A stretch of DNA of 50,148 bases from CAZUMW01 sp964621615. Its GTDB lineage: Bacteria; Desulfobacterota; WTBG01; CAIYCZ01; CAIRTM01. Shown here one piece after another: positions 1 through 8,774 of this stretch. The DNA lies in assembly GCA_964621615.1 (NCBI GenBank), contig CAZUMW010000034.1, forward strand, positions 1 to 50,148. The letters are read 5' to 3'. A program made the translations under genes and the position numbers. Under the pieces are notes generated by a model. It worked only from the letters and a program-made list of their open reading frames with translations. It was not told where the DNA came from and did not search any database. The number at the start of each line of letters is the position of its first letter. Position 1 is the first letter of the stretch.

Positions 1-1
1 T

Positions 2-76
2 AAACCGCGGGATGACGGTTTGTGCTGAACTGTTGACCGTTTTGTCACTGCCCGGTTCCGTCCGGGCAATCCAGTA
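2..76 (+). repeat. Dispersed intergenic repeat, copy A
   Basis: This 75-bp stretch matches positions 5827-5901 in the same orientation at about 65 of 75 positions by eye. Both copies contain a short hairpin (AAACCG, then about 8 nt, then CGGTTT) followed by a common stretch ending in CAATCCAGTA. Neither copy codes convincingly for protein. It is probably a dispersed intergenic or REP-like element. Confidence 0.7.
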
Positions 77-141
77 CTATTTTTCAATATCAACATGCAG
101 ACAAAATCATGAGAATCCCGCACAGGTCAAACTCTGTGAGT

Positions 142-163
142 CCTCCGGCAGAGCCGGAGGTTT
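142..163 (+). terminator. Strong hairpin with a short T run
   Basis: CCTCCGGC (142-149) and GCCGGAGG (153-160) form a perfect 8-bp GC-rich stem with an AGA loop, followed by TTTA. It could terminate a gene left of the window. The T tract is too short to be sure, and it may instead be part of the repetitive DNA that fills 1-700. Confidence 0.35.
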
Positions 164-327
164 ACCTATGATTATTACCCGGGCGCGCTTCTATCTGATC
201 ATTTCCACGTGGCGGTTCGGCATTCACCCTCCCACCCGGTTTCCGGCCGCATAACATCTTAATTTTTCATTTTAACTTTATGCGCATATTATGTTATTTG
301 TATATGATTATTTGCACACAATCAGTA

Positions 328-600
328 GTGTCCAAAATAATGTAACGAAGCCGGTTCGAGCGGGGCACTGAAAAGCCCCCGCAACAAATGAAGAGGTTAT
401 GCAGCGGCATGTGCCGTTACATTTCAGCAGACACACGGCCCGGAGGATGCTGCTGTTTGGGATAATCCCTGCACAATGCCTGTTCATGAGTACAGTGAGC
501 GGTATCGGGCCGTCCATGAAGTGAGGTTTCATATGGCGGCGGCTGCGCAGAGATCCGCCCGAACCGGCTTTTGCTCAATGCTTTCATTTATTTGGGACAC
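328..600. mobile_element. MITE-like element or IS remnant with terminal inverted repeats
   Basis: The left end reads GTGTCCAAAATAATG and the right end, read on the minus strand, GTGTCCCAAATAAATG. Both continue to GCCGGTTCG[A/G]GCGG after an 8-9 nt length difference. The roughly 190 bp between them contain no believable gene. The right end recurs almost perfectly at 10512-10559, so this is a dispersed family. No target-site duplication is visible. The whole stretch 1-756 otherwise holds only repeats. Confidence 0.55.
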
Positions 601-756
601 GTTTGGCTCACAATATATTTTGCAAACTCAACCGGCAGGGACTGTGAACAGGGACTCAGAATGGTTTTTTCCATCACCGCCAGAGAAATGCTGCCATAGT
701 CCTTACTGCTGCACCGGAACCGTACAGCAGTACGCCGCGTCTAAAAGGAGACACGT

Positions 757-1977
757 ATGGAAAAGCTCACACAGAAAGAACACGATTTCAGCGCAAAGCT
801 GCGTCAGGCATCCGTGATAGACCGCCTCAGGCAGTATGTTGCCTGGCAGAACAACGGCAGCTCTCCCGCTGCTGAAAGCGCTGCCATCCAGTACGGCCCG
901 ATATCAATCAATCTCGACCTTACCACGCTGTGCAACTGCGCCTGTCCCCACTGCGTCGACTCGGGGATCATTAACAGCCGCTCCCCGAATCTCTCTCTTG
1001 ACACGGTTCTGCATACAATAGATACCCTTACGCGGCACGGCCTCAAGTCGGTGATCCTGGTTGGAGGAGGAGAGCCGACCATTCACCGTGATTTTGAAAA
1101 AATCGCCGCTCATGTAAAGGAAAGCGGGCTGCAGATGGGCATTTCAACGAACGGTCTCAGGCTTGACCGCGTGGCCCGCATTGCCGATATAATGGAGGAA
1201 AAGGAATGGCTTCGCCTTTCTGTCGATGCTGCAGACAATGAAACCTTTCAAAGCTCACACCGTCCGAAAACCGACATCGCCCTTGATGATATTCTTGAAA
1301 ACGCACGGAAGATCAAGGAGTCAAACCCGCAGATCTCGCTCGGCTATTCATTTGTTATCGTGTGGGACGGCATCGAAGTAAACGGCAATGAGCTGGCCGC
1401 AAATATAGCTGAAATGGCTCGCGCAGCGGAGCGTGCCGCTCGGTTCGGGTTTGACTATATCTCCTTCAAGCCGTGCCTGGTGCGCCTGCCGGGATCACAG
1501 CGGGAAGCGCTGCTTGACCATGAAGAAAAAAAGAGGGAGGAGGCCGTTATCTCCGCTATCCGACAGGGGCTTGAGGAGACAAGAAATACAGCAGGAGGCA
1601 CAATGAAAATTCTTGAAAGCGTTAACCTCAAAGCGCTGCTCGCAGGAAGGCTCAACGAGCTGAAAACCCAGCCCGCGCGCTGCCATATGCAGTATTTCCG
1701 CACCGTTGTATCCCCCCTGGGCATTTTTCACTGCCCTGCCTTCAGGGGACTTGATGCTGCCAATATCGGCACTCACGACGGCTATGCCACTGAGGAGGCC
1801 TTTCAGGAAACCATGAACCGCCTGTCCGCATCCATTGCCGCTTTTGACGCTCCCCGGGAATGCAGCGAGGTATGCTGCTTTTATAACGGAACCAACCGGT
1901 GGCTGGAAAGCGTTATCGGGGCTTCGGAAAGCCCCCGTATAGGTGAGCCGGTTGAGGATGATAACTTTTTCCTGTAA
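757..1977 (+). CDS. Radical SAM protein, function unknown
   Basis: This is a 406-residue protein with the radical SAM cluster motif CxxxCxxC (C59, C63, C66) placed after a strand-like segment (ISINLDLTTLC). A GGGEP motif near residue 107 matches the SAM-binding GGEP motif of the superfamily. The C-terminal third has further cysteines (CHMQYF, FHCPAF, CSEVCC) consistent with a SPASM/twitch-like auxiliary cluster. The ATG is preceded by AGGAGA at a proper distance. I cannot name the substrate. It stands alone, with repeats upstream and a convergent GtrA gene downstream, so the context gives no hint. The radical SAM fold is near certain; the reaction is unknown. Confidence 0.9.
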   Translation: MEKLTQKEHDFSAKLRQASVIDRLRQYVAWQNNGSSPAAESAAIQYGPISINLDLTTLCNCACPHCVDSGIINSRSPNLSLDTVLHTIDTLTRHGLKSVILVGGGEPTIHRDFEKIAAHVKESGLQMGISTNGLRLDRVARIADIMEEKEWLRLSVDAADNETFQSSHRPKTDIALDDILENARKIKESNPQISLGYSFVIVWDGIEVNGNELAANIAEMARAAERAARFGFDYISFKPCLVRLPGSQREALLDHEEKKREEAVISAIRQGLEETRNTAGGTMKILESVNLKALLAGRLNELKTQPARCHMQYFRTVVSPLGIFHCPAFRGLDAANIGTHDGYATEEAFQETMNRLSASIAAFDAPRECSEVCCFYNGTNRWLESVIGASESPRIGEPVEDDNFFL

Positions 1978-2008
1978 GGACCTCCAAAGCGCTCCGGGAA
2001 AGACAGAA

Positions 2009-2464
2009 TCAGTTTTTTGAACGGGTATGGTTTTCTCCAAACACCCAGGCGCGGCTGATGCTGAAATTAGCAATCGAAACGGCAAAAGTAATCGCAATGA
2101 TAGCCGCAAGATAATTCAGTTCCAAGCCGAAAAGATTGATTGTATACACTGCATCAAGCACATACTCCTTCACAATCCACACAAGCGTGACACTGATAAG
2201 CATTGTTGCGATACTCATAAAAAAAAACCTGAAAAAGCGCCTGCCGGCATTGTCCCGGACATCAAAGGTTATAAACCGATGCCAGATAAAATTAACGGTA
2301 ACATTCACTGCCTGCGCACAGGTAAATGATATAAGATAATGTATACCTATAAGTGAGGTCAAAACAAAAGAAATAATCCAGTTCGTCAGGGCTCCGACGC
2401 CGCCTCCGGTGACAAAAACGAAATAGGTTCTTACGCAAGCTGCCAAAGCAGAAAGTTCGGACAC
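2009..2464 (-). CDS. GtrA-family membrane protein
   Basis: This is a 151-residue protein with about four hydrophobic segments and the GtrA-like opening YFVFVTGGGVGALTNWIISF, followed by a VNFIWHRFITF motif. Family members are small membrane proteins thought to take part in moving lipid-linked sugars across the inner membrane and usually sit beside a glycosyltransferase. None is adjacent here. The start is a GTG with AGAAGGA about 6 nt upstream. It converges on the radical SAM gene, with 31 bp between the stop codons. The next 275 bp (2465-2739) show no gene. Confidence 0.8.
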   Translation of the reverse strand: MSELSALAACVRTYFVFVTGGGVGALTNWIISFVLTSLIGIHYLISFTCAQAVNVTVNFIWHRFITFDVRDNAGRRFFRFFFMSIATMLISVTLVWIVKEYVLDAVYTINLFGLELNYLAAIIAITFAVSIANFSISRAWVFGENHTRSKN

Positions 2465-2739
2465 TGGGAATCCTTCTGTTACAATAAGATTTATGAACAG
2501 CGTCGCTGCAGGAGCTTTCCTGTTTTTTTCTATATGAATAATTATTTATACCGTTGCAATACGATAAGAAATCAGTATGCCCGACCGTTACATAGCCGCC
2601 CTGCAAATGGTATACGACAATAGCAATGGATCCTCTGCAAGGCGACCTGCCAAATACTTAACAAATAATATGATACATGTAAAACTTAAAAACAAAACCC
2701 ACACCCCCATACACATCACGACACGGCGGAGCAGATATT

Positions 2740-3177
2740 ATGCACACAGTGCGTACAATTTTAAACGAAGTTAAAAACATCATGGGCTTATCAACAGATG
2801 CCCAGCTCGCTGAGGACATCGGCGTATCTCTGCACACCATGCGGGGCTGGATTCAAAACGGCAGCATCCGCAAGCAGCTCATTCAGTACTGCTCGCGCAA
2901 CAATATCAGCATCGATGAAGTGGTTCTGGGAAGAAAGGAGTTCGCTCCTGAGCGGTGTACGAACTGCCGCAAAAACAGCGAGTGCGAAACATTCCGGAAT
3001 GCAACCGGCAAAAAAATCACGGTGACGGAGCATGACCTTAATCACCGCACAATTGAGCTCATACGCCTGCTTTCAGAAAATATTTCGATACGCCTGTATA
3101 CCGGCGACAAGGAAAAAAGCACGTGCGGGTTTGATCTCGAAGGAATAGACCGGGTCGTTATCGAGCTGCGCCCGTAA
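2740..3177 (+). CDS. Small HTH regulator of the phage CI type
   Basis: This is a 145-residue protein. Residues 1-65 (LAEDIGVSLHTMRGWIQNG and surroundings) resemble the N-terminal helix-turn-helix of the bacteriophage CI repressor family. A CTNCRKNSEC cluster follows near residues 72-81 and could bind metal, although it has only three cysteines. The C-terminal part has no recognisable domain. A GGAG sequence lies about 9 nt before the ATG. Other phage genes are absent nearby, so it is probably a free-standing regulator. Its target is unknown; the upstream AT-rich DNA is a possible site. Confidence 0.65.
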   Translation: MHTVRTILNEVKNIMGLSTDAQLAEDIGVSLHTMRGWIQNGSIRKQLIQYCSRNNISIDEVVLGRKEFAPERCTNCRKNSECETFRNATGKKITVTEHDLNHRTIELIRLLSENISIRLYTGDKEKSTCGFDLEGIDRVVIELRP

Positions 3178-3351
3178 ACACTACCCCGAGCAAAAACACA
3201 TTCGAAACGCTTAGGATTACACCGTCATTCTATACCGCCTGCAGCCCTTCATTGTACAGGTATTTTCCGCATTTTTTATCATGTTCTCCAATTTTGTTCC
3301 GATACCTAATAATAAAACATAAAATATAATATATTATTCTTTGCGTCTGCA

Positions 3352-4983
3352 ATGCGCTATCGCCTCTCCGAGCTTATCAGCACCGCCATCATTCAGGGAC
3401 TGACCGACAGCCTGTATGAAGCAGCGGGCATACCAGCATCCATTATCGAGCTCGACGGCACAATCCTCACCGGCTCCGGCTGGCAGGACCTGTGCACCCG
3501 CTTCCACCGCATGAATCCGAAAACGCTCGCCTCCTGCCTTGAAAGCGACACCGTTATCGCAAACGAGCTGCTTACGGGAAAGCCCTATGCAGTGTATACC
3601 TGCAAAAACGGTCTGGTAGATATGGCAACTCCGATACGGGTTAGCGGCAAACATATCGCCAATCTTTTTGCCGGGCAGTTTTTTCTTGAGACAGGGCCCG
3701 ATGAGGGGTTTTTCCGCATGCAGGCACGGGAGTGCGGGTTTGATGAACGCGGGTATCTCGAGGCCCTTGCAAAAATAAAAATTATAGGTCAAAAGCAGTT
3801 TGACAGCATTGTGAGCATTCACGGGCACCTGGCGAAGGTTATCGGGGAAATGGCTGCACGGGAGCTGGCCCACAAAGAGGCTGCACATGCGCTGGCGGAT
3901 AAAAACGCTGAGCTGGAAAACGTATTCGATGCTATGCCTGACGCCATCGTGTATGCCGATACCGAGCGCCGTATTATGAAGGTAAACCCCGCCTTTACGC
4001 AGCTGTTCGGCTATGCGCCTGATGAGGTAGCAGGAAAGCACACACGCATACTGTATCTGTCAGATGATGAATACAAACAGCAGGGGCGGCTGCACTACAA
4101 CACAGCTGTCAGAAACATGTTTCGTCCATACAAAATATCCTATCGCAAAAAGGACGGAACATCCTTTCCCAGTGAAACAGTGGGGACTCCCGTTTTTAAT
4201 GCTGCGGATAAGCCTGTGGGGTTTCTGGGCATTGTCCGCGACATCAGCGACAGAGCACGCATAGAGGAGCAGCTGAGAGAGGATCAGAAGATGAAGGCTA
4301 TCGGCACATTGGCCGGCGGGGTGGCACACGAAATCAACAACCCCGTCAACGGTATCATAAACTATGCCCAGATCCTGGTTGACGAATGTGAAGACTCGGG
4401 GCAGGACAACACCATTGCCCGGAATATTATAAAAGAGGGGGATCGTATCGCAGATATTGTCAAAAGCCTGCTCACTTTTTCCCGGTACTCCGGGGGGGAG
4501 AAAAAAACGGTGTCTGTTAAGTCCCTTCTCACGGACTCCATGATTCTCACCCGCAATCAGCTTGCCCGGGAAAGCATTGCCGTGCACACAGCCTTCCCTG
4601 ATGATCTGCCGCCAATAGTCGCCGAGCCGCAGAAAATAGAGCAGGCATTCATCAACATTATTACCAATGCAAAAGAGGCGCTCGCCGACAAATACAACGG
4701 CCATCACCAAAACAAAGCGTTTGAAATTTCATGTGCAACAATTGCTGAAAAATCAGACACGCATGTGAGGGTTGTGTTCCATGACCGCGGCCCCGGCATC
4801 CCCGAGGATCTTCTGCCCAGAATCTGCGAGCCCTTTTTCTCAACCAGGAACAAAACCCTGTCAACAGGGCTCGGCCTGAGCACCGCCCGTGCCATCATAG
4901 AAAACAACGGCGGCCGGCTGTCTTTCGACACCGACGGAAGAAGCTATACACGCGTTATCGTTGATTTTCCTGCAGCAGAATAA
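3352..4983 (+). CDS. PocR-PAS sensor histidine kinase
   Basis: This is a 543-residue predicted cytoplasmic kinase with no membrane segment. Residues 5-170 resemble the PocR ligand-binding domain, which carries conserved cysteines and senses small hydrocarbon derivatives in known cases. A PAS domain lies at about 185-305. The HisKA domain has H326 in GGVAHEINNP. The ATPase domain has an N-box (near N439), G1 (DRGPG, 478-482) and G2 (STGLGLS). No receiver or response regulator is adjacent, so it is an orphan kinase. The ribosome binding site is weak and the 174 bp upstream are AT-rich. Confidence 0.9.
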   Translation: MRYRLSELISTAIIQGLTDSLYEAAGIPASIIELDGTILTGSGWQDLCTRFHRMNPKTLASCLESDTVIANELLTGKPYAVYTCKNGLVDMATPIRVSGKHIANLFAGQFFLETGPDEGFFRMQARECGFDERGYLEALAKIKIIGQKQFDSIVSIHGHLAKVIGEMAARELAHKEAAHALADKNAELENVFDAMPDAIVYADTERRIMKVNPAFTQLFGYAPDEVAGKHTRILYLSDDEYKQQGRLHYNTAVRNMFRPYKISYRKKDGTSFPSETVGTPVFNAADKPVGFLGIVRDISDRARIEEQLREDQKMKAIGTLAGGVAHEINNPVNGIINYAQILVDECEDSGQDNTIARNIIKEGDRIADIVKSLLTFSRYSGGEKKTVSVKSLLTDSMILTRNQLARESIAVHTAFPDDLPPIVAEPQKIEQAFINIITNAKEALADKYNGHHQNKAFEISCATIAEKSDTHVRVVFHDRGPGIPEDLLPRICEPFFSTRNKTLSTGLGLSTARAIIENNGGRLSFDTDGRSYTRVIVDFPAAE

Positions 4984-5001
4984 AAAGCGCGGAAGCGGCT
5001 G

Positions 5002-5763
5002 TCACTCACTATGGTGCAGATCGGGAAGCTCTTCTCTCGGAAGGATCTTTCCGGTAAAGACGGACGGATCCTGACGGGCGATATACACTGCATATGCCCC
5101 CCAGATAGCCGGGTTCTGCCAGCCCGCCGTATTCATGTCCGGATTCAGATAGACCCAGCCCTCTGTCTTCGTATTGTCAGGCATCAGGGCGTTTACGCCG
5201 ATCCTGCAGGGCCTCAGCTCTTCTGCAAGCCCGACGGTAAAGCGGTTCACGGCAGCTTTGCTCACATCATAGGCAAGGCCCGTGAAGGGCTCATGGCCGG
5301 GCCTGTGTGCTGCAACCGATGAAATATTGATGATATGCCCTCTGTGCTGCTGTTTCATAACCGGCACAACCTCTTTTGAGCAGGCGACCATGCCGCGCAG
5401 GTTGACCCGCAGGATCATGTCCCACTGCTTCATGGTGATGTGCTCAAAGGGCAGCGGGCGATTTGTCGCTGCATTGTTTATCAGCACATCGATGCGTCCG
5501 CAGCGGTCCATAACCTGTTGAACAAGGGCGGCAATGTCCTCGTCCCTGCTGATATCGGCCGCAATGGGCACGGCAGTGCCTCCGCGCTGCTCAACATCAC
5601 GGGCCGTATCATGGATTGTTCCCGCAAGGGGGCCCGTTTCGGATGTGCTGCGCGCTGTCACGACAACGCAGGCGCCCTGCTCCGCAAACGCACAGGCGAT
5701 CGCCCTTCCGATACCCCGGCTCGCCCCGGTTACCACAACCACTGAATTCTGCTCTACTCTCAC
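5002..5763 (-). CDS. Short-chain dehydrogenase/reductase (SDR)
   Basis: This is an NAD(P)-dependent oxidoreductase of the classical SDR family. It has the Rossmann glycine motif TGASRGIG, the NNAA motif, the catalytic Ser in NISSVAAH and YxxxK as YDVSK. The substrate is unknown. The reading frame extends far upstream, but GGAGG sits 5 nt before the GTG at 5763, so I chose that start (253 residues). An ATG at 5775 is the alternative; it lacks a good ribosome binding site. The gene converges on the PocR kinase, with an 18-bp gap. A dispersed repeat lies upstream. Confidence 0.88.
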   Translation of the reverse strand: MRVEQNSVVVVTGASRGIGRAIACAFAEQGACVVVTARSTSETGPLAGTIHDTARDVEQRGGTAVPIAADISRDEDIAALVQQVMDRCGRIDVLINNAATNRPLPFEHITMKQWDMILRVNLRGMVACSKEVVPVMKQQHRGHIINISSVAAHRPGHEPFTGLAYDVSKAAVNRFTVGLAEELRPCRIGVNALMPDNTKTEGWVYLNPDMNTAGWQNPAIWGAYAVYIARQDPSVFTGKILPREELPDLHHSE

Positions 5764-5826
5764 TCCTGCCTCCATAATCACAATGATATTTTTCCATTGC
5801 TTAAAAAAAGTATAGACCACCCGGAC

Positions 5827-5901
5827 AAACCGGATGATGACGGTTTGTGCTGAGCTGTTGACCCTGTTGTCATTGCACGGCTCCGTCCGGACAATCCAGT
5901 A
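5827..5901 (+). repeat. Dispersed intergenic repeat, copy B
   Basis: This is the second copy of the repeat at 2-76, in the same orientation, with about 65 of 75 positions identical. It contains a perfect CAAACCG/CGGTTTG stem (5826-5832 with 5841-5847), and CCGGAC/GTCCGG bracket it at 5821 and 5886. It lies between the divergent SDR and adk genes. Confidence 0.7.
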
Positions 5902-6004
5902 TTTTCGGACCAATTAAAAAGCCCTATACATGCCGGATAGCCGTAAAGGAAGACACTATTAATAAACACCTGAATTTTGGGGAAACTTCTGGAAAATTTT
6001 AGGC

Positions 6005-6032
6005 TTGCATTATACCACACAGCCCCTATAAT
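6005..6032 (+). promoter_or_regulatory. Sigma-70-type promoter of adk
   Basis: A TTGCAT -35 (6005-6010) and a perfect TATAAT -10 (6027-6032) are separated by 16 bp. The predicted transcript start is near 6039, giving an 80-nt leader before adk. Confidence 0.7.
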
Positions 6033-6118
6033 GGATAGATTTAAAAGGAACCTGCAGAACGACGTACGGCAGGGTATACTGACAAGAATCACACTTTTGC
6101 ACGTGAGGAGGAAGGGCA

Positions 6119-6760
6119 ATGAAAATCATTCTACTCGGCCCCCCCGGGGCGGGAAAAGGCACCGTATCCCAGCAGCTGATGAAACACGACGGCTCGGCAC
6201 ACATATCCACCGGAGATATTCTGCGCAACGCGGTTAAGCAGGGCACGGATCTCGGCAAGCAGGCAAAGGAATATATGGACCGGGGCGATCTCGTTCCCGA
6301 CTCACTTATTATCGGTATGGTTGAAGAGCGGCTCAAAGAGCCCGACTGCCAGAAGGGATTCATATTCGACGGCTTTCCGCGCACCATACCGCAGGCGGAA
6401 GCCCTTGACGGACTCCTTGAAAAAATGAACATAACGCTCGATGCGGTCATTAACCTTGATATCGGCAAAGATGTCGTGCTTGACCGCCTTACCACCCGCA
6501 GAACCTGTTCGAATCCGTCGTGCCAGGCTATTTACAATGTAAAAAGCATGCCCCCGAAAAAGGACGGCGTGTGCGATAAATGCGGCCAGCCCGTAATTCA
6601 GCGAAGCGATGAAACCGAGGAGGCGATTTTAAACCGGCTGGAAACCTACAACAGGCAGACCGCACCGCTTATTGACTATTACAGGCAAAAAGGCATGCTT
6701 ACCAATGTAACATCGCTGAGCAGCGACGAAGTGGTTAAAGAAATTCTTTCTGCAGTATAA
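6119..6760 (+). CDS. adk: Adenylate kinase, zinc-type LID
   Basis: This enzyme catalyses ATP + AMP = 2 ADP in the cytoplasm. The 213 residues are the usual long-form length. The P-loop GPPGAGKGT is at 7-15, the AMP-binding STGDILR at 30-36, and the FDGFPRT segment at 83-89. The LID domain carries four cysteines (C130, C135, C152, C155) in a zinc-ribbon arrangement typical of structural-zinc adenylate kinases. GAGGAGG lies just upstream of the ATG. In many genomes adk follows secY in the ribosomal protein operon; here it is a single-gene unit with its own promoter and a downstream hairpin. Confidence 0.98.
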   Translation: MKIILLGPPGAGKGTVSQQLMKHDGSAHISTGDILRNAVKQGTDLGKQAKEYMDRGDLVPDSLIIGMVEERLKEPDCQKGFIFDGFPRTIPQAEALDGLLEKMNITLDAVINLDIGKDVVLDRLTTRRTCSNPSCQAIYNVKSMPPKKDGVCDKCGQPVIQRSDETEEAILNRLETYNRQTAPLIDYYRQKGMLTNVTSLSSDEVVKEILSAV

Positions 6761-6779
6761 TAAAATCATTATCCTGGGC

Positions 6780-6811
6780 GGGGGTGCAGTATGTGAAGAT
6801 ACAGCACCCCC
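6780..6811 (+). terminator. Hairpin downstream of adk
   Basis: GGGGGTGC (6780-6787) pairs with GCACCCCC (6804-6811). An inner GTAT/ATAC pairing extends the stem past one mismatch. There is no clear T tract immediately after, so termination strength is uncertain, but the position just after the adk stop fits. Confidence 0.55.
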
Positions 6812-6846
6812 GTTCGCTCCATCCGTTTTATCCGGTCGCTCGCTGC

Positions 6847-6876
6847 TTTACCTTTTTCAGCCTCTTCTGCTATAAT
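6847..6876 (+). promoter_or_regulatory. Sigma-70-type promoter of uvrC
   Basis: TTTACC (6847-6852) and a perfect TATAAT (6871-6876) are separated by 18 bp. The GTG start of uvrC begins only 9 nt after the -10 box, so the transcript would begin at or within a few bases of the start codon. Confidence 0.6.
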
Positions 6877-6884
6877 ACCTCTTT

Positions 6885-8741
6885 GTGAGCACTCAAAGCA
6901 CAAGCACAGACGCTCTTCTGGCAAAAGCGCGCAGCCTGCCCTGCTGCTCCGGCGTGTACCTTATGAAAGACGCAGGCGGCACAGTGCTGTATGTGGGCAA
7001 GGCAAAATCACTGAGAAACCGGGTAAAATCCTACTTTCAGGCTGAGCGCGGCTCAAGCCCTAAAACCCGCCTGATGGTATCACATGTCCACGACATCGAC
7101 ACCATCGTAACCCGCACCGAAAAAGAGGCCTTTATCCTTGAAAATAATCTAATTAAACAGTACCGGCCGCGTTTTAACGTTGTATTCCGGGATGACAAAG
7201 AGTATCCCTATCTCCGGCTTGCGGTTACCGAGCAGTTCCCTGATTTGACAATTGTCCGAAAGCCGAAAAAAGACGGTTCAGCGTATTTCGGCCCGTTTGC
7301 TTCATCGCAGGCCGTTCGTGAAACACTCAAAGCGCTCCACAAGATCTTCCCCATCAGAAAATGTTCAGGCAAAAAGAAGCTCCGTGAGTCGCGGCCCTGC
7401 ATGTACCATCAGCTCGGTCAGTGCCCCGCTCCCTGCTGCCGCGCCGTCTCCGCGGAAGCCTACCGCCGCACGGTGAAACAGGTGCAGTCATTTCTCCAGG
7501 GAAACAGCGCAGCGTGTATCCGCGATTTAAAAGCGCAGATGCAGCAGGCATCGGAAAATCTTGAATTTGAGCAGGCGGCAGCCCTGCGCGACCGGATAGC
7601 GGCGATAGAGACAACCCTTGAAAAACAGTCTGCCGTCTGTACTGATTTTCTGGACCGGGATGTTTTTTCGCTTCACCGGCGGGGTGATCACACCGCTGTT
7701 ACCGCGCTGTTTGTCCGCGGGGGCCGCATGCAGGGCAGCCGCAGCGCCGTGATCAAAAAACCTGAGCTTCCAGAGGAGGAAATTCTTTTTTCATATATAT
7801 CCCAGTATTATTCCGCAGGGGAGTATATACCAAATGAAATTGTGGTCCCGCTGCTTTTCGAGGACAAAGATGTACTGGAAAGCGTGCTTCAGGAAAAAAA
7901 AGGCGCGCGGGCGCGCGTGCTGTTTCCGCAGCGCGGCTTCCGCAAGGAGCTGCTCGGCATGGCTGCGCGCAACGCCGAGCTGCTGCTTGAAGAAAGCAGC
8001 CGCGCCCGAAGCGACTCCGAGCAGACCCTCAAAGAGCTCCAAAAAAGGCTGCATCTTACCCGCTACCCGTTTCGTATTGCATGTTTTGATATATCCAACA
8101 TCAGCGGCACCGCGGCGGTCGGCTCAATGGTCCTGTTCGAAAACGCAGCCCCCTGCCGTCAGGGATACAGAAAATTCAAAATAAAAACCGTTACGCATCC
8201 CGATGATTATGCGATGATGCACGAAGCGCTGTCGCGATACCTTGCCCGCGCAGGCGATAAGGAAATCAGGCCCGACCTCATTCTGGTAGACGGCGGAAAG
8301 GGCCAGCTCGGCGTGGTGAGCGCTTGTCTTGGAGATGCTGAAATGACCGGGATAGACGCGGCAGCGCTTGCAAAAGGCCCGGAGCGCGACCGGGCAAAGC
8401 GCCGCCAGGAGGAAAAAGTGTATATCCCCGGCAGGAAAAATCCAGTGGCATTTCCGAAAAATTCCGCAGCGCTTTTTCTGCTGCAGGCAATACGCGACGA
8501 GGCGCACCGCTTCGCCGTTGCCTATTATCAGAAGGTAAAAACGCGCACAGATCTGACGTCAATCCTTGAGTCGATACCGGGCGTGGGGCCGAAAACCGTC
8601 AAAGCCCTGCTCAGCCATTTCGGCAGCCTTGCTGAGCTGAAGCAGGCACCGCTTGGCCGGATTATCGCTGCACCGCGGATAACCCGTCCCCAGGCTGAAG
8701 CCGTACACCGGTTTTTGCACTCAGAACCACTGAAAGAATAA
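6885..8741 (+). CDS. uvrC: Excinuclease ABC subunit C
   Basis: UvrC makes the dual incisions around bulky DNA lesions after UvrA/UvrB loading. The 618 residues contain an N-terminal GIY-YIG nuclease (GVYLMKDAGG then LYVGKAKSLRNRV, about 22-98), a UVR helix pair for UvrB contact (about 210-245), the RNase H-like 5' nuclease core (FDISNISG, ILVDGGKGQL) and C-terminal HhH motifs (SIPGVGPKTVKALL, about 562). The GTG at 6885 has no Shine-Dalgarno sequence, but the next in-frame ATG would remove part of the nuclease. This supports initiation on a leaderless message. Confidence 0.97.
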   Translation: MSTQSTSTDALLAKARSLPCCSGVYLMKDAGGTVLYVGKAKSLRNRVKSYFQAERGSSPKTRLMVSHVHDIDTIVTRTEKEAFILENNLIKQYRPRFNVVFRDDKEYPYLRLAVTEQFPDLTIVRKPKKDGSAYFGPFASSQAVRETLKALHKIFPIRKCSGKKKLRESRPCMYHQLGQCPAPCCRAVSAEAYRRTVKQVQSFLQGNSAACIRDLKAQMQQASENLEFEQAAALRDRIAAIETTLEKQSAVCTDFLDRDVFSLHRRGDHTAVTALFVRGGRMQGSRSAVIKKPELPEEEILFSYISQYYSAGEYIPNEIVVPLLFEDKDVLESVLQEKKGARARVLFPQRGFRKELLGMAARNAELLLEESSRARSDSEQTLKELQKRLHLTRYPFRIACFDISNISGTAAVGSMVLFENAAPCRQGYRKFKIKTVTHPDDYAMMHEALSRYLARAGDKEIRPDLILVDGGKGQLGVVSACLGDAEMTGIDAAALAKGPERDRAKRRQEEKVYIPGRKNPVAFPKNSAALFLLQAIRDEAHRFAVAYYQKVKTRTDLTSILESIPGVGPKTVKALLSHFGSLAELKQAPLGRIIAAPRITRPQAEAVHRFLHSEPLKE

Positions 8742-8774
8742 GCTCCGGCAGCACGCGTGACTGCACGCAGCCTG

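Noticed and set aside
1..756. Small frames near the left edge (for example 12-254 and 476-817)
   Set aside because: They overlap repeats, have no ribosome binding site and no recognisable domain.
2577..2774. Frame of 65 codons before the HTH gene
   Set aside because: It overlaps the promoter region, and it has no domain or ribosome binding site.
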